A stretch of 33,298 bases of DNA from Lentilactobacillus kefiri. Lineage in GTDB: Bacteria > Bacillota > Bacilli > Lactobacillales > Lactobacillaceae. Every line of letters starts with the position of its first letter. The stretch's first letter is position 1. The notes beneath the pieces were generated by a model that worked only from the letters and a program-made list of their open reading frames with translations, was not told the origin of the DNA and ran no database searches. Shown here one piece after another: positions 18,174 to 27,558 of the stretch. The DNA is taken from NCBI RefSeq assembly GCF_007989105.1, contig NZ_BJVK01000024.1:1-33298 (forward strand). The letters run 5' to 3'. The translations under genes and the position numbers were made by a program.

Positions 18174-19184
18174 TCATTTTGTTAGTGCATGGACGGCTTC
18201 TTGTGCCCACTTAATATGTTCAATCGGCGTATTTCTTTTGATCGTACAGTCGGCACCAATCAAGACACCCTTCGTTCCTGCTTCGCTTACAATTCTTTGT
18301 GCTTCTTTTTGAATATCCTGCTTGGTTCCGCTATATAAAACATCTTGTTCAGTGATGCCAAAGCCACCAAGAACAACTCGATCGCCAAACAACTTTTTAC
18401 CTTCACCCAATGTATAACCGTCAACATGTGTTGACCAGTTAATGATTTGCAGCTGATAATCCGTATACCATTCAAGATGATTTTTGGCCTGATCAAATCC
18501 GCAAACATGGAGAATGTTAATCGGCGCCTTCCGGTTGATTTCGTTAATTACTGAAAAGTCTGCCGGTTTTTGAATGTAGTCAAAAAAGTCTTTGTTATCA
18601 GCCCGATCATCTTGAATGGATTGTGTACTGTAATAAATGCCGTCAGCGCCCGCATCGATTGCTGCATCCACTTGTTTATTAATATCCCCTGCAATTTTCT
18701 TAAGTACATCGTGAAGCAGTTCCGGGCTTTGTGCGTATAGATCCGCAAAACGCTTATCTCCGTTGGTTAAGGGCTCCTTTGTTTCATCAACCAAGGCCCA
18801 TTTCAAAATGGTGACTGGCGAAAAAACATTATAGAAACTATATTTACCGTGAATGACATTTTTTTGCTTCTTAATCAGGTCACGTTGACCTTTTAACCAC
18901 CAATAATCATTTGGAATGTTGGTTAGTTGGATAAGCGAATGCAGATCATGAACGTCGGTCACATTCTGAAAATCATATTGAAAATAGCCATCAGTCATTA
19001 ACTTAACAAAATCCGGGTTTACATCATCAACATACTTGGCATGTCCTTCAACATTGATCCCGGTAATTTCCGGGTGTTCATTTGCAGGCACAAATTCGTC
19101 CTTTGCGTAGTGATGCCAAAAAGACACGGGGATTTCCTGTTCCTTTTTATTCTCAAATGCATTTAACAATTCTTCTCTACTCAT
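18174..19184 (-). CDS. UroD-fold methyltransferase-like protein
   Basis: This 336-residue member of the uroporphyrinogen decarboxylase superfamily is more like corrinoid or thiol methyltransferases (MtaA/MtbA type) than true HemE. ILHVCGF followed 84 residues later by GADC gives the H-x-C-x(n)-C pattern used to bind the zinc that activates a thiol. No haem genes are nearby. It is the first gene behind a T-box leader and is followed by an amino-acid importer and an ATC-hydrolase-like gene, so it may demethylate or transmethylate an imported sulfur compound (inference). Of two adjacent ATGs I take 19184, which is 7 bases from GGAGG; 19187 is the other. Confidence 0.75.
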   Translation of the reverse strand: MSREELLNAFENKKEQEIPVSFWHHYAKDEFVPANEHPEITGINVEGHAKYVDDVNPDFVKLMTDGYFQYDFQNVTDVHDLHSLIQLTNIPNDYWWLKGQRDLIKKQKNVIHGKYSFYNVFSPVTILKWALVDETKEPLTNGDKRFADLYAQSPELLHDVLKKIAGDINKQVDAAIDAGADGIYYSTQSIQDDRADNKDFFDYIQKPADFSVINEINRKAPINILHVCGFDQAKNHLEWYTDYQLQIINWSTHVDGYTLGEGKKLFGDRVVLGGFGITEQDVLYSGTKQDIQKEAQRIVSEAGTKGVLIGADCTIKRNTPIEHIKWAQEAVHALTK

Positions 19185-19203
19185 CATGCAGCCTCCATCA
19201 GCT

Positions 19204-19490
19204 AAAAATAAAAAAGCTTCCGTTCCTTGACCATATGTATGCTATACATAGTCAATGGACGAAAGCTTTCGTGTTACCACCCTAAATTCATAATCCACTT
19301 GCATGAATTACCTCAACGACACCCATGATGCCAGAGATAGTAACGGATCCTTCCGTGGTTAATGCGTTAACATCAATCAATGTTCAGAGTTCATCTTCAC
19401 AATGACCATTCCTACTGTCTTTCACCATCCGGCAGTTCTCTTTAGAAGAACGATTATTGTTACTCTTCTCTTCATCACGTGCTGTATTAA
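19204..19490 (-). promoter_or_regulatory. T-box riboswitch, probably methionine-specific
   Basis: This leader RNA senses uncharged tRNA and lets transcription continue into the operon. The - strand shows the T-box core AGGGTGGTAACACG (19270-19283). It is followed by a long terminator hairpin from GAAAGCTTTCGTCC to GGAACGGAAGCTTT with a T-rich tail ending near 19204. Near the 5' end AGAGAAGAGTA is the stem I base with the AGTA motif. On the returning strand, GTGAAG-ATG-AACTCT places ATG (19392-19394) as specifier, with ACTCT pairing AGAGT. The UGGU in the T-box would pair with a tRNA ending A-CCA, as in Met tRNA. A TATAAT at 19495-19500 is a likely -10 box. The T-box call is firm; the Met call is moderate. 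Confidence 0.85.
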
Positions 19491-19500
19491 GATTATTATA

Positions 19501-21102
<1,602 letters not shown>

Positions 21103-21133
21103 CCAGACATGTAAACTTTCTATAATTCTTAAT

Positions 21134-21179
21134 AGCGGTGGTATTATTGAAAACAATAAAACATGCTCACTGCTTTTTA
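21134..21179 (+). terminator. terminator of the LDH/MDH-family gene
   Basis: AGCGGTG (21134-21140) pairs with CACTGCT (21168-21174), with an inner TTATTG/CAATAA stem, and ends in a T run. It separates this gene from the carrier gene. Confidence 0.65.
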
Positions 21180-21180
21180 T

Positions 21181-21209
21181 TTGACTATATTTGTTAATAA
21201 AGTCACAAT
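21181..21209 (+). promoter_or_regulatory. promoter of the DASS carrier gene
   Basis: TTGACT (21181-21186) and CACAAT (21204-21209) are 17 bases apart. The transcript would have a leader of about 200 bases. That leader contains the cre site below and several GTTTC-containing short repeats, and also an open 22-codon frame (21274-21342, MKPFPERLAFELIHK) without a good ribosome binding site. Confidence 0.6.
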
Positions 21210-21272
21210 AGAAACACTTTGATCATGCACTTAGGGAGGTGTTGGATCAGTCATATTTTAAATTGAGTTTTG

Positions 21273-21287
21273 ATGAAACCGTTTCCT
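21273..21287. promoter_or_regulatory. CcpA-binding cre site
   Basis: ATGAAACCGTTTCCT fits the consensus WTGNAANCGNWNNCW at every position. It lies about 57 bases downstream of the predicted transcription start of the carrier gene. That position would block elongation when CcpA is active, giving glucose repression of transport. Confidence 0.7.
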
Positions 21288-21413
21288 GAACGATTGGCAT
21301 TTGAATTAATTCACAAATCGGGGATGCGTTTCAAATGTTGATTGATCTTCATTGCACCAATTAATGAAGGGGATCGCGTATGGATCCGTTTCAAACAAAG
21401 GGGATAATTCTAT

Positions 21414-22835
21414 ATGGAACACTTAGAGAAAATTAAGTATCAGAAATTCATCTGGCCGATCGCTATTGCGTTGATTATCTGGCTGTGTACCCCGTTTAAG
21501 CCCGCGGGCATTCCAGTTGCCGGCTGGCACATGTTAGCTATTTTTGTTGGAACCATCATTGGGTGTATTACCCAGCCAATGCCAATTGGCGCGGTTGCGC
21601 TGCTTGGCTTTACCATCACCGTTACCCTGGGCTTAGTCGATATGGATAACGCCGCAATGGGATTTGGTAACCCAACCGTTTGGATGATCGCCATGGCGTA
21701 CTTCCTGTCGCGGGGCTTCATTAAGACCGGGTTTGGTCGCAGAGTTGCGTTACTGTTTGTCCGGCTGTTTGGTAAGAAATCGTTGGGGCTGGCCTATTCG
21801 CTGATTGCCGTTGATTTGGTAACCGCACCAGCTACCCCAAGTAACACCGCTCGTTCAGGCGGAATTGTTTACCCAATCATCGATTCACTGGCTCACACCT
21901 ATGGATCGGATCCTAAGGACGGGACCGCTCGTAAAATGGGGGCCTTCTTGGTCTTCGAAGAGTTTCACGGCGACATCATCACCAGTGGTTTGTTCATGAC
22001 CGCAATGGCGCCTAACCTGGTTGCCGTTGCCCTTGCTAAAGCCCTGCACGTCACCATTCCGTGGATGACCTGGTTTATCGCTGGCTTAGTACCTGCTATT
22101 ATTTCGTTAATTTGTGTCCCGTGGCTCATTTACAAGATGTACCCGCCTGAGATTAAGGAAACGCCGAACGCGAAGGAATGGGCGGACACCGAATTGGATA
22201 AAATGGGTAAGTTCTCGTTACCTGAAAAAATGATGGCCGGCGTGTTTGTCTTTGCGCTGGTTATGTGGATGATTTCCAGCTTCATCGGAATGGATGCCGC
22301 CTTGGTTGCATTCATGGCCGTTTCACTGCTACTGCTCACCGGGGTGTTATCGATTCAGGATATCCTAAAGGAAACCGGTGCTTGGAACACGCTGCTATGG
22401 TTCTCAGTGTTGATCTTCATGGCGACAGAATTGAATACTCTGGGCGTTATTCCGTGGTTATCGGAGACCATCAAGACTTCCGTTTCCGGCATTAGCTGGA
22501 TTTGGGTGCTGTTGATTCTGGTACTGGTTTACTTCTATTCTCACTACCTGTTTGCCAGCGGGACCGCCCACGTGACCGCAATGTATTCGGCACTACTGGG
22601 CGTTGCGATTTCTGCCGGCGCACCTGCCGTTATGGCAGCCATCGTGCTCGGTTTTACAGGGGCGATCTTTGGGTCAACCACTCACTTTGCTAACGGTCCG
22701 GCAACCGTGTTATTTGGTTCCGGTTACGTCAAACAATCTGATTGGTGGCGCATGAACTTCATTCTGGGGCTTTTCTACATCGTTGTTTGGATTGGCATCG
22801 GTGCGCTTTGGATGAAAGTGATTGGACTGTGGTAA
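21414..22835 (+). CDS. DASS-family (SLC13/CitT-like) di/tricarboxylate transporter
   Basis: This 473-residue membrane protein has about 11-12 hydrophobic helices and no signal peptide. It belongs to the divalent anion:sodium symporter/CitT group, which moves citrate, malate, succinate or 2-oxoglutarate. Family signatures are the two SNT-type motifs around TPSNTARSGGIVYPI (residues about 141-155) and SGTAHVTAMYSALLG with GSTTHFANGPATVLFG near the C-terminus. GGGG precedes the ATG. No other citrate carrier (such as 2-HCT CitP) is present in the window, so this is the probable entry route or citrate/succinate exchanger for the cit pathway. Substrate and coupling ion are inferred from context. 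Confidence 0.87.
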   Translation: MEHLEKIKYQKFIWPIAIALIIWLCTPFKPAGIPVAGWHMLAIFVGTIIGCITQPMPIGAVALLGFTITVTLGLVDMDNAAMGFGNPTVWMIAMAYFLSRGFIKTGFGRRVALLFVRLFGKKSLGLAYSLIAVDLVTAPATPSNTARSGGIVYPIIDSLAHTYGSDPKDGTARKMGAFLVFEEFHGDIITSGLFMTAMAPNLVAVALAKALHVTIPWMTWFIAGLVPAIISLICVPWLIYKMYPPEIKETPNAKEWADTELDKMGKFSLPEKMMAGVFVFALVMWMISSFIGMDAALVAFMAVSLLLLTGVLSIQDILKETGAWNTLLWFSVLIFMATELNTLGVIPWLSETIKTSVSGISWIWVLLILVLVYFYSHYLFASGTAHVTAMYSALLGVAISAGAPAVMAAIVLGFTGAIFGSTTHFANGPATVLFGSGYVKQSDWWRMNFILGLFYIVVWIGIGALWMKVIGLW

Positions 22836-22851
22836 GTTCAGAGTGGTCCGA

Positions 22852-22943
22852 AAAGCGGTTAGCTTCCATAATATAAAAGCGTCAGCCGAATATCCTGGTC
22901 TTGGATGGTTGGCTGACGCCCTTATATGGCCGGAAGCTGCTTT
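22852..22943. repeat. 92-base imperfect palindrome after the carrier gene
   Basis: The arms AAAGC..AGCTTCC..ATATAA..GCGTCAGCC and their reverse complement pair over almost the whole length. The inner stem GCGTCAGCC (22879-22887) with GGCTGACGC (22911-22919) is perfect. The T run after the stem is only three bases. It may be a terminator or mRNA-stabilising stem, or a small mobile palindromic element. It begins 16 bases after the carrier stop. Confidence 0.6.
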
Positions 22944-22994
22944 ACGTGCCACGTTTCAGCAATGTCATATTAGGATTCTTAAGGAGGGATAACG

Positions 22995-23774
22995 ATCAAA
23001 TTTCAAACCAGTGATCACGTCGTTCTCGACTACACAGATGAGGGGCAAGGCCAAGCGGTTTTGCTCCTTTCTGGGATTGGGGCGGTTAAAGAAGTCTTTG
23101 GCGCCATCATTCCAAGGTTAGTTGAGAATGGCTACCGGGTCATTAATCTTGACGCGCGCAACCAGGGAGCTTCCGAACACACTGTCAGGGGGCGGCGGAT
23201 GAGTCGCCATGCGCTGGACGTTGCCGAACTGCTGGGTGACCTTGACGTTGATCACGTGATTGGCATTGGCAGTTCGATGGGGGCAGCCACCCTGTTTGCA
23301 TACGGATCGCTATTTGGTGCGGGCCGGTTTGCTAAATTAGTTGACGTTGACCAGACACCCAAAATGATCGGTGACGACACCTGGCAGTATGGATTTGAAT
23401 CGTTAACCTGGGACAGTTTTCCGACCAGCCTCAAGTTTCCCATGGGCAAGGCCGCTGTCCACAAGATTAGCGACGGCGTTTTCAGTCAAATGAAGGCGGC
23501 GGCCAAAGCTCATCCATATGATGGTCAGCTTAACTATCCGTTGCTGGTGGACCACACGTTTCAGGATTGGCGGGATATTGTGGCGGCACTGGGAATTCCA
23601 CTGCTGGTGGTTGCTGGCAAGCAGTCGCCGTACTTTAATCCGGAGTTTGCCGCAGTGACCGCCCGGATGGCCAAACACGGGATCGCCAAAGTGATTGACC
23701 ACAGTGGGCACTTAATCATGGCCGAGCAACCCGAGGCATTTTATGAGGCGTTCCAAAAGTTCATGCGAAAATGA
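22995..23774 (+). CDS. alpha/beta hydrolase
   Basis: This serine hydrolase has about 259 residues and unknown substrate. The nucleophile elbow is GIGSSMG and the C-terminal catalytic His lies in DHSGHLIMAEQPEAF. VVAGKQSPYF is the strand that normally carries the acid. The homologous N-terminus (KFQTSDHVVLDYTDEGQG) is in frame and preceded by AAGGAGGG at 22981-22988. At the expected start, however, 22995-22997 reads ATC instead of ATG, and no ATG, GTG or TTG exists in frame before TTG at 23061. Either ATC initiates weakly, or the start was lost and a short form begins at 23061. It lies between carrier and regulator of the citrate region, so a link to that pathway is possible but unproven. Confidence 0.75.
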   Translation: MKFQTSDHVVLDYTDEGQGQAVLLLSGIGAVKEVFGAIIPRLVENGYRVINLDARNQGASEHTVRGRRMSRHALDVAELLGDLDVDHVIGIGSSMGAATLFAYGSLFGAGRFAKLVDVDQTPKMIGDDTWQYGFESLTWDSFPTSLKFPMGKAAVHKISDGVFSQMKAAAKAHPYDGQLNYPLLVDHTFQDWRDIVAALGIPLLVVAGKQSPYFNPEFAAVTARMAKHGIAKVIDHSGHLIMAEQPEAFYEAFQKFMRK

Positions 23775-23779
23775 GCACC

Positions 23780-23803
23780 AAAAAAGGACCGTCGAAACGA
23801 TCC
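23780..23803 (-). terminator. terminator of the CitI-like regulator gene
   Basis: On the - strand GGATCGT-TTCG-ACGGTCC forms a 7-pair stem with a stable TTCG loop and is followed by six T residues. It lies between two convergent genes and serves the regulator. Confidence 0.85.
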
Positions 23804-23830
23804 CGGGGTTACGCATTGATTCAATTTAGA

Positions 23831-24778
23831 TTAGCCACCCATTTCCAACAGGACCCGGTTGGCAACGCCCTCATTGGTAATCACGTCAGTAAGCAGCTCG
23901 CCTCGCAAGGCGCCTAACAGGGCCCGGGCTTTGAATTTGCTCTTCACAATGCCGACGCGGCGGGTGGTTGCCAGCACCGTGTCGATGGGGATGCCAAAGG
24001 TTTTGTCATTTTTGATGTTTAGAATGGTGCCGTTAATGTCGTACGGTCGCCCATAGAGCATGCCAGCCACCCGATCAAGCGTTACTCCGTCAAAAATTTC
24101 GGATTGATGCTGCTTCCAGACTGGAATCGTGTCAATCGAAGCCAACGTGCCAAAGCCGGTAAATAGCAGGTCCATTTTCGAAGCGGTGCTAAATGCCGGG
24201 ACCAGGGCCGGTTCATGTTGGAGCTCGGCCCTGGCAGAATCACTGAGAATGTACAGCGGTGCCGGCATGGTCTGGTAAGGCGCGCCAAATTTCGAAGCGG
24301 CTTTTTCGACTAAGGGTGTGGCGCCGGACAATGATGTGTACTTGAGGTTATTGCCGACAAATTGTGAAAAGGTGATGTCGTCTCGAACTTCCGCCTGAAA
24401 GTGAGAAATGACACTGAGCACTGTGTCACCCCAAGTGAGGCCGATAATCCGGCTTTGACGAATAAGATCCTGAATTTCGGCCGAGGCGTACTCGATGATG
24501 TTTTCATTATCGTCGTTGGGCGTGTCAGAGGATTTAAGGATGAAAGCGTTACGAAGGTGAAAGGCCTTTTTGAAGCGCACCTCCAAGTCGAAGTTACGGC
24601 TGATTGGCGTGGCAATGTTGATTTTGACCAATCCAGTTGCCAAGGCTTCATCTAAGTATTTGGTGATGAGGTAGCGACTGAGCTGGTACTTCTTGGAGAG
24701 ATCGGTAACGGTTTGTTTTGACAGGTAGTAGTCCTGGGCGATATTGGCCAGGAGTTCCTGATGTTTGACATCGTTCAT
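23831..24778 (-). CDS. citI: SorC-family transcriptional regulator (CitI-like)
   Basis: This 315-residue regulator has an N-terminal helix-turn-helix (YYLSKQTVTDLSKKYQLSRYLITKYLDEALATGLV, residues about 17-51) and a SorC-type effector-binding domain (GLTWGDTVLSVISHF; FTGFGTLASID; GILYGRP-like GMLYGRPYD). In Weissella and related bacteria the homologous CitI, bound to citrate, activates divergent citI and cit operon promoters. Here it is divergent from citM with 241 AT-rich bases between, the same arrangement. GAAAGGA lies 7 bases before the ATG. The -10 of its own promoter is the extended element TGCTATAAT (TATAAT at 24814-24819, - strand). The symbol rests on context and family. Confidence 0.82.
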   Translation of the reverse strand: MNDVKHQELLANIAQDYYLSKQTVTDLSKKYQLSRYLITKYLDEALATGLVKINIATPISRNFDLEVRFKKAFHLRNAFILKSSDTPNDDNENIIEYASAEIQDLIRQSRIIGLTWGDTVLSVISHFQAEVRDDITFSQFVGNNLKYTSLSGATPLVEKAASKFGAPYQTMPAPLYILSDSARAELQHEPALVPAFSTASKMDLLFTGFGTLASIDTIPVWKQHQSEIFDGVTLDRVAGMLYGRPYDINGTILNIKNDKTFGIPIDTVLATTRRVGIVKSKFKARALLGALRGELLTDVITNEGVANRVLLEMGG

Positions 24779-24813
24779 GGGTGGGTTCCTTTCAATGGTG
24801 AAGCTTTAGAAAT

Positions 24814-24822
24814 ATTATAGCA
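24814..24822 (-). promoter_or_regulatory. promoter (-10) of the CitI-like regulator gene
   Basis: On the - strand TGCTATAAT forms an extended -10 element about 35 bases before the regulator ATG. AT-rich sequence with TTTGCAAATG and TTCAAATTCAAAATTA beside it may hold CitI operators. Confidence 0.55.
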
Positions 24823-24908
24823 TAGGTTTTTGCAAATGAAGAATTCCTTTTCAAATTCAAAATTATCGCGGCTTGAGTTTTAACAAATTTAAAATAATCC
24901 ATAGGTAT

Positions 24909-24937
24909 TTGATAAATGTTAAAAGACGCGTTATTCT
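24909..24937 (+). promoter_or_regulatory. promoter of the citM-citG operon
   Basis: TTGATA (24909-24914) and TATTCT (24932-24937) are 17 bases apart, with transcription starting near 24944. The 100 bases upstream are very AT-rich (CAAATTTAAAATAATCC and similar), as expected for CitI activator sites. Confidence 0.65.
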
Positions 24938-25019
24938 ATTTAGTGAGTAATGAAACCAGATAAAATCACGCAGAAATAATGATAATGAAAGCAGAATTTG
25001 GATTGGGAGACGACCTATA

Positions 25020-26198
25020 ATGACTGAGCAAGATGATGTTTTAAAGCTTCATGAACGGCATACCGGCGTATTGAACATTGCGTCTGAGTTGCCGGTTGAT
25101 GACCGTAAGGATTTAGCAAGGGCCTACACGCCTGGTGTGGCAATTCTCTCTAAACTGATTGCCAGTCATCCAGAGTTGAAGGATCGCTACACGATGAGTG
25201 GCAAGCTGGTTGCCCTGATTACCGACGGGTCGGCCGTTCTGGGACTTGGTAACATTGGCCCGGCTGGGGGCTTGCCGGTAATTGAGGGCAAGGCCTTGCT
25301 GTATAAGGACTTGGCCGGCGTTAACGCGGTGCCGATCTCAGTCAATCAAGCAAGTGTTGATGAAACCGTTCGGACAATCAAAAACATTGCCGGTTCCTTT
25401 GCCGGGATCCATTTGGAAGACATTGCGGCGCCGCGGTGCTTCGAAATTGAAGACCGGCTGGCTCAGCAATTAGATATTCCCGTCTACCATGACGATCAGG
25501 AAGGCACGGCAATCGTTGTTTTGGCTGGTTTAATCAATGCGGCCAAGGTGGTTGGTAAATCACTGAATTCCTTGAAGGTCGTCATCAACGGCGTTGGAGC
25601 TTCCGGGCTTGCGACTGCCAAGCTTTTGTATCACGTTGGGATTACTCATCTGACGCTTGTGGATAAGAATGGTGTCATTACCAAGAATGACGGGCGCTAC
25701 AATCGTTATCAGCGGGAATTTGCCGCCAAGCTTGGTCAGGATGACAGTTTTAAGAACCGTCAGTTATCAGATGTTATCAGGGGAAAAGATGCCTTCATTG
25801 GGTTGTCCACTGCCAACTTGATGACTGCTGAAGACGTCGGGCGAATGGCTGATGCGCCGATTATCTTTGCCCTGGCCAACCCGATTCCTGAAATTGATCC
25901 GGAAATTGCTAACAACGCTAAAGCGGCCGTGATTGCTACCGGATCGTCTCAGTACCCCAATCAGGTTAACAACATTCTGGTGTTTCCAGGATTGTTCAAG
26001 GGTCTGCTGTCCGCTGGCATTAAGCACGTTGGTTACGGCTTGCAGGCAGCGGTATCAAATGCCCTGGCTAGCATGATTGTCAACCCGACAGCTGAAGAAA
26101 TTGTTCCCGGCGTCTTTGATGAAGGCGTCGTTAAAACCGTTACCAATGCGTTATTGGCGTACGCCGGGAAGGCGAGCAAGGCATTAGTAACCGATTAG
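25020..26198 (+). CDS. citM: malic enzyme / oxaloacetate decarboxylase (CitM-like)
   Basis: This NAD(P)-type malic enzyme has 392 residues. In cit clusters CitM decarboxylates oxaloacetate from citrate lyase to pyruvate, which consumes a proton. Active-site elements are YTPGV (Tyr36), IEGKALLYKDLAGV (Lys91), and VYHDDQEGTAIVV with the metal-binding Asp residues. The Rossmann loop is INGVGASGLATAKLL, and FALANPIPEI closes the site. The ATG follows GGGAG. It is the first gene after the promoter region divergent from the regulator and 17 bases before citC, so it shares the cit operon. Sequence alone cannot separate malate-oxidising from oxaloacetate-specific activity. Confidence 0.87.
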   Translation: MTEQDDVLKLHERHTGVLNIASELPVDDRKDLARAYTPGVAILSKLIASHPELKDRYTMSGKLVALITDGSAVLGLGNIGPAGGLPVIEGKALLYKDLAGVNAVPISVNQASVDETVRTIKNIAGSFAGIHLEDIAAPRCFEIEDRLAQQLDIPVYHDDQEGTAIVVLAGLINAAKVVGKSLNSLKVVINGVGASGLATAKLLYHVGITHLTLVDKNGVITKNDGRYNRYQREFAAKLGQDDSFKNRQLSDVIRGKDAFIGLSTANLMTAEDVGRMADAPIIFALANPIPEIDPEIANNAKAAVIATGSSQYPNQVNNILVFPGLFKGLLSAGIKHVGYGLQAAVSNALASMIVNPTAEEIVPGVFDEGVVKTVTNALLAYAGKASKALVTD

Positions 26199-26215
26199 TG
26201 GAGGATCATTGATCA

Positions 26216-27274
26216 ATGTATGAATCAATTGTTGATTTAAATTTAAATGATGCCAAGGTTCGCACCAAGTGGCAGGCGTTCTTGAAGTCGCTGGGAATCG
26301 CGAACTTTAGCGATCGCGAAGTCGATAAGATCGACTTTACGATCGGCATTTATAACGGCGACGAACTGGTTGCCACCGGTTCAGCGGCCGGCAACGTTCT
26401 GAAATACGTTGGCGTCTGCAACAAAGGCGTCACCACCGGCAGTCGGTTCAACGCAATTGTCGGCGAACTGGTTAATCGCCTGTTTCAGCAGCAGGTCTTT
26501 CACATCTTCGTATTCACCAAGAAAAAGTATTCTGAAAGCTTTCAACACATTGGCTTTGAACAGCTTGGGGACACGGACGTCGCGGCCTTTCTTGAAATGG
26601 GCGGCCCGAACATTCACGACTACTTGAACGATCTGCTGAAAGTGCCCAATCAGCAGTACCAGCAAATCGGCGCCGTGGTGATGAATGCCAACCCGTTTAC
26701 TCTCGGCCATCGCTACCTGGTTGAGAAGGCCGCTAAGGAAAACGACTTCGTGTACGTTTTTGTGGTCAGTGCGAACACATCGCTGTTTAGTGCTGATGAA
26801 CGGCTTCAACTTGTCCGTGAAGGGCTCAGTGATTTGGATAACGTTGTCGTGGTGGCTGGTGGCGACTACATGGTCAGTTACGCCACGTTTCCGGCCTATT
26901 TTTTGCCGGACAATGTCACAGCGACTGATTACCAAACGGCACTGGATGCCCGCGTGTTCAAAATCCAGATTGCCCCAGCCCTGCACATTACGACCCGCTA
27001 CGTGGGCAGCGAGCCGTTATCCAAGACAACCAACCAGTATAATCAGGCGCTAAAGCGGGAACTACCGCCAGACGTTCAGGTCGTTGAAGTTCCCAGAAAA
27101 CAGGACCAAACGGGGGCTGTCATTACCGCCACCCGGGTGAGAAAAGCCATTAAGGCCGGTGATCTTTCAAATATTATTGAATCGCTGCCCAGTTCGACTT
27201 ATGATTTTATTAAGGAGAACTTACATGAGCTTCAAGCACGCATTACGAAAGGAATGACTATTGATGGAAATTAA
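26216..27274 (+). CDS. citC: [citrate (pro-3S)-lyase] ligase CitC
   Basis: This enzyme activates citrate lyase by ATP-dependent acetylation of the prosthetic group thiol on CitD. The 352-residue length is typical. An N-terminal GNAT-like half (residues 1 to about 130) precedes a nucleotidyltransferase half with the HxGH-type motif in NANPFTLGHRYLVEKAA and a downstream ITATRVRKAI, resembling the ISTTKV-type motif. GGAGG lies 11 bases before the ATG. The end overlaps citD by 11 bases. Confidence 0.95.
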   Translation: MYESIVDLNLNDAKVRTKWQAFLKSLGIANFSDREVDKIDFTIGIYNGDELVATGSAAGNVLKYVGVCNKGVTTGSRFNAIVGELVNRLFQQQVFHIFVFTKKKYSESFQHIGFEQLGDTDVAAFLEMGGPNIHDYLNDLLKVPNQQYQQIGAVVMNANPFTLGHRYLVEKAAKENDFVYVFVVSANTSLFSADERLQLVREGLSDLDNVVVVAGGDYMVSYATFPAYFLPDNVTATDYQTALDARVFKIQIAPALHITTRYVGSEPLSKTTNQYNQALKRELPPDVQVVEVPRKQDQTGAVITATRVRKAIKAGDLSNIIESLPSSTYDFIKENLHELQARITKGMTIDGN

Positions 27275-27557
27275 GCAGACCGCAATTGCGGGAACTTTGG
27301 AATCGTCAGATATTCAAATCATGCTGTCAAAGGGTCAATCTGGTATTCAGATTGACCTTGAATCTGATGTTAAAAAACAGTTTGGTGATCAAATTAACGC
27401 GGTGATTACCGAAACCCTGAAAAAATTTGGGATTGATCACGTGAAGGTGAAGGCCCTTGATAAAGGGGCCTTGGACTGTGTGATTAAGGCAAGAACGATC
27501 GCCGCTGCGCAACGTGCGTTAAAGACAGCTGACCAGCCGGCATGGGAGGTACTGTAA
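27264..27557 (+). CDS. citD: citrate lyase acyl carrier protein (gamma subunit) CitD
   Basis: This 97-residue carrier subunit bears the phosphoribosyl-dephospho-CoA arm of citrate lyase. The N-terminus MEIKQTAIAGTLESSDIQI shows the attachment Ser14 in the ESSD context found in CitD proteins. I use the ATG at 27264, which has AAAGGA about 10 bases upstream; a TTG directly before it is the other choice. It overlaps citC and is one base from citE. Confidence 0.95.
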   Translation: MEIKQTAIAGTLESSDIQIMLSKGQSGIQIDLESDVKKQFGDQINAVITETLKKFGIDHVKVKALDKGALDCVIKARTIAAAQRALKTADQPAWEVL

Positions 27558-27558
27558 A

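Noticed and set aside
21440-21721. Long minus-strand frames within the carrier, cit and LDH genes
   Set aside because: They are shadows of strongly coding genes on the other strand, without ribosome binding sites or protein-like features.
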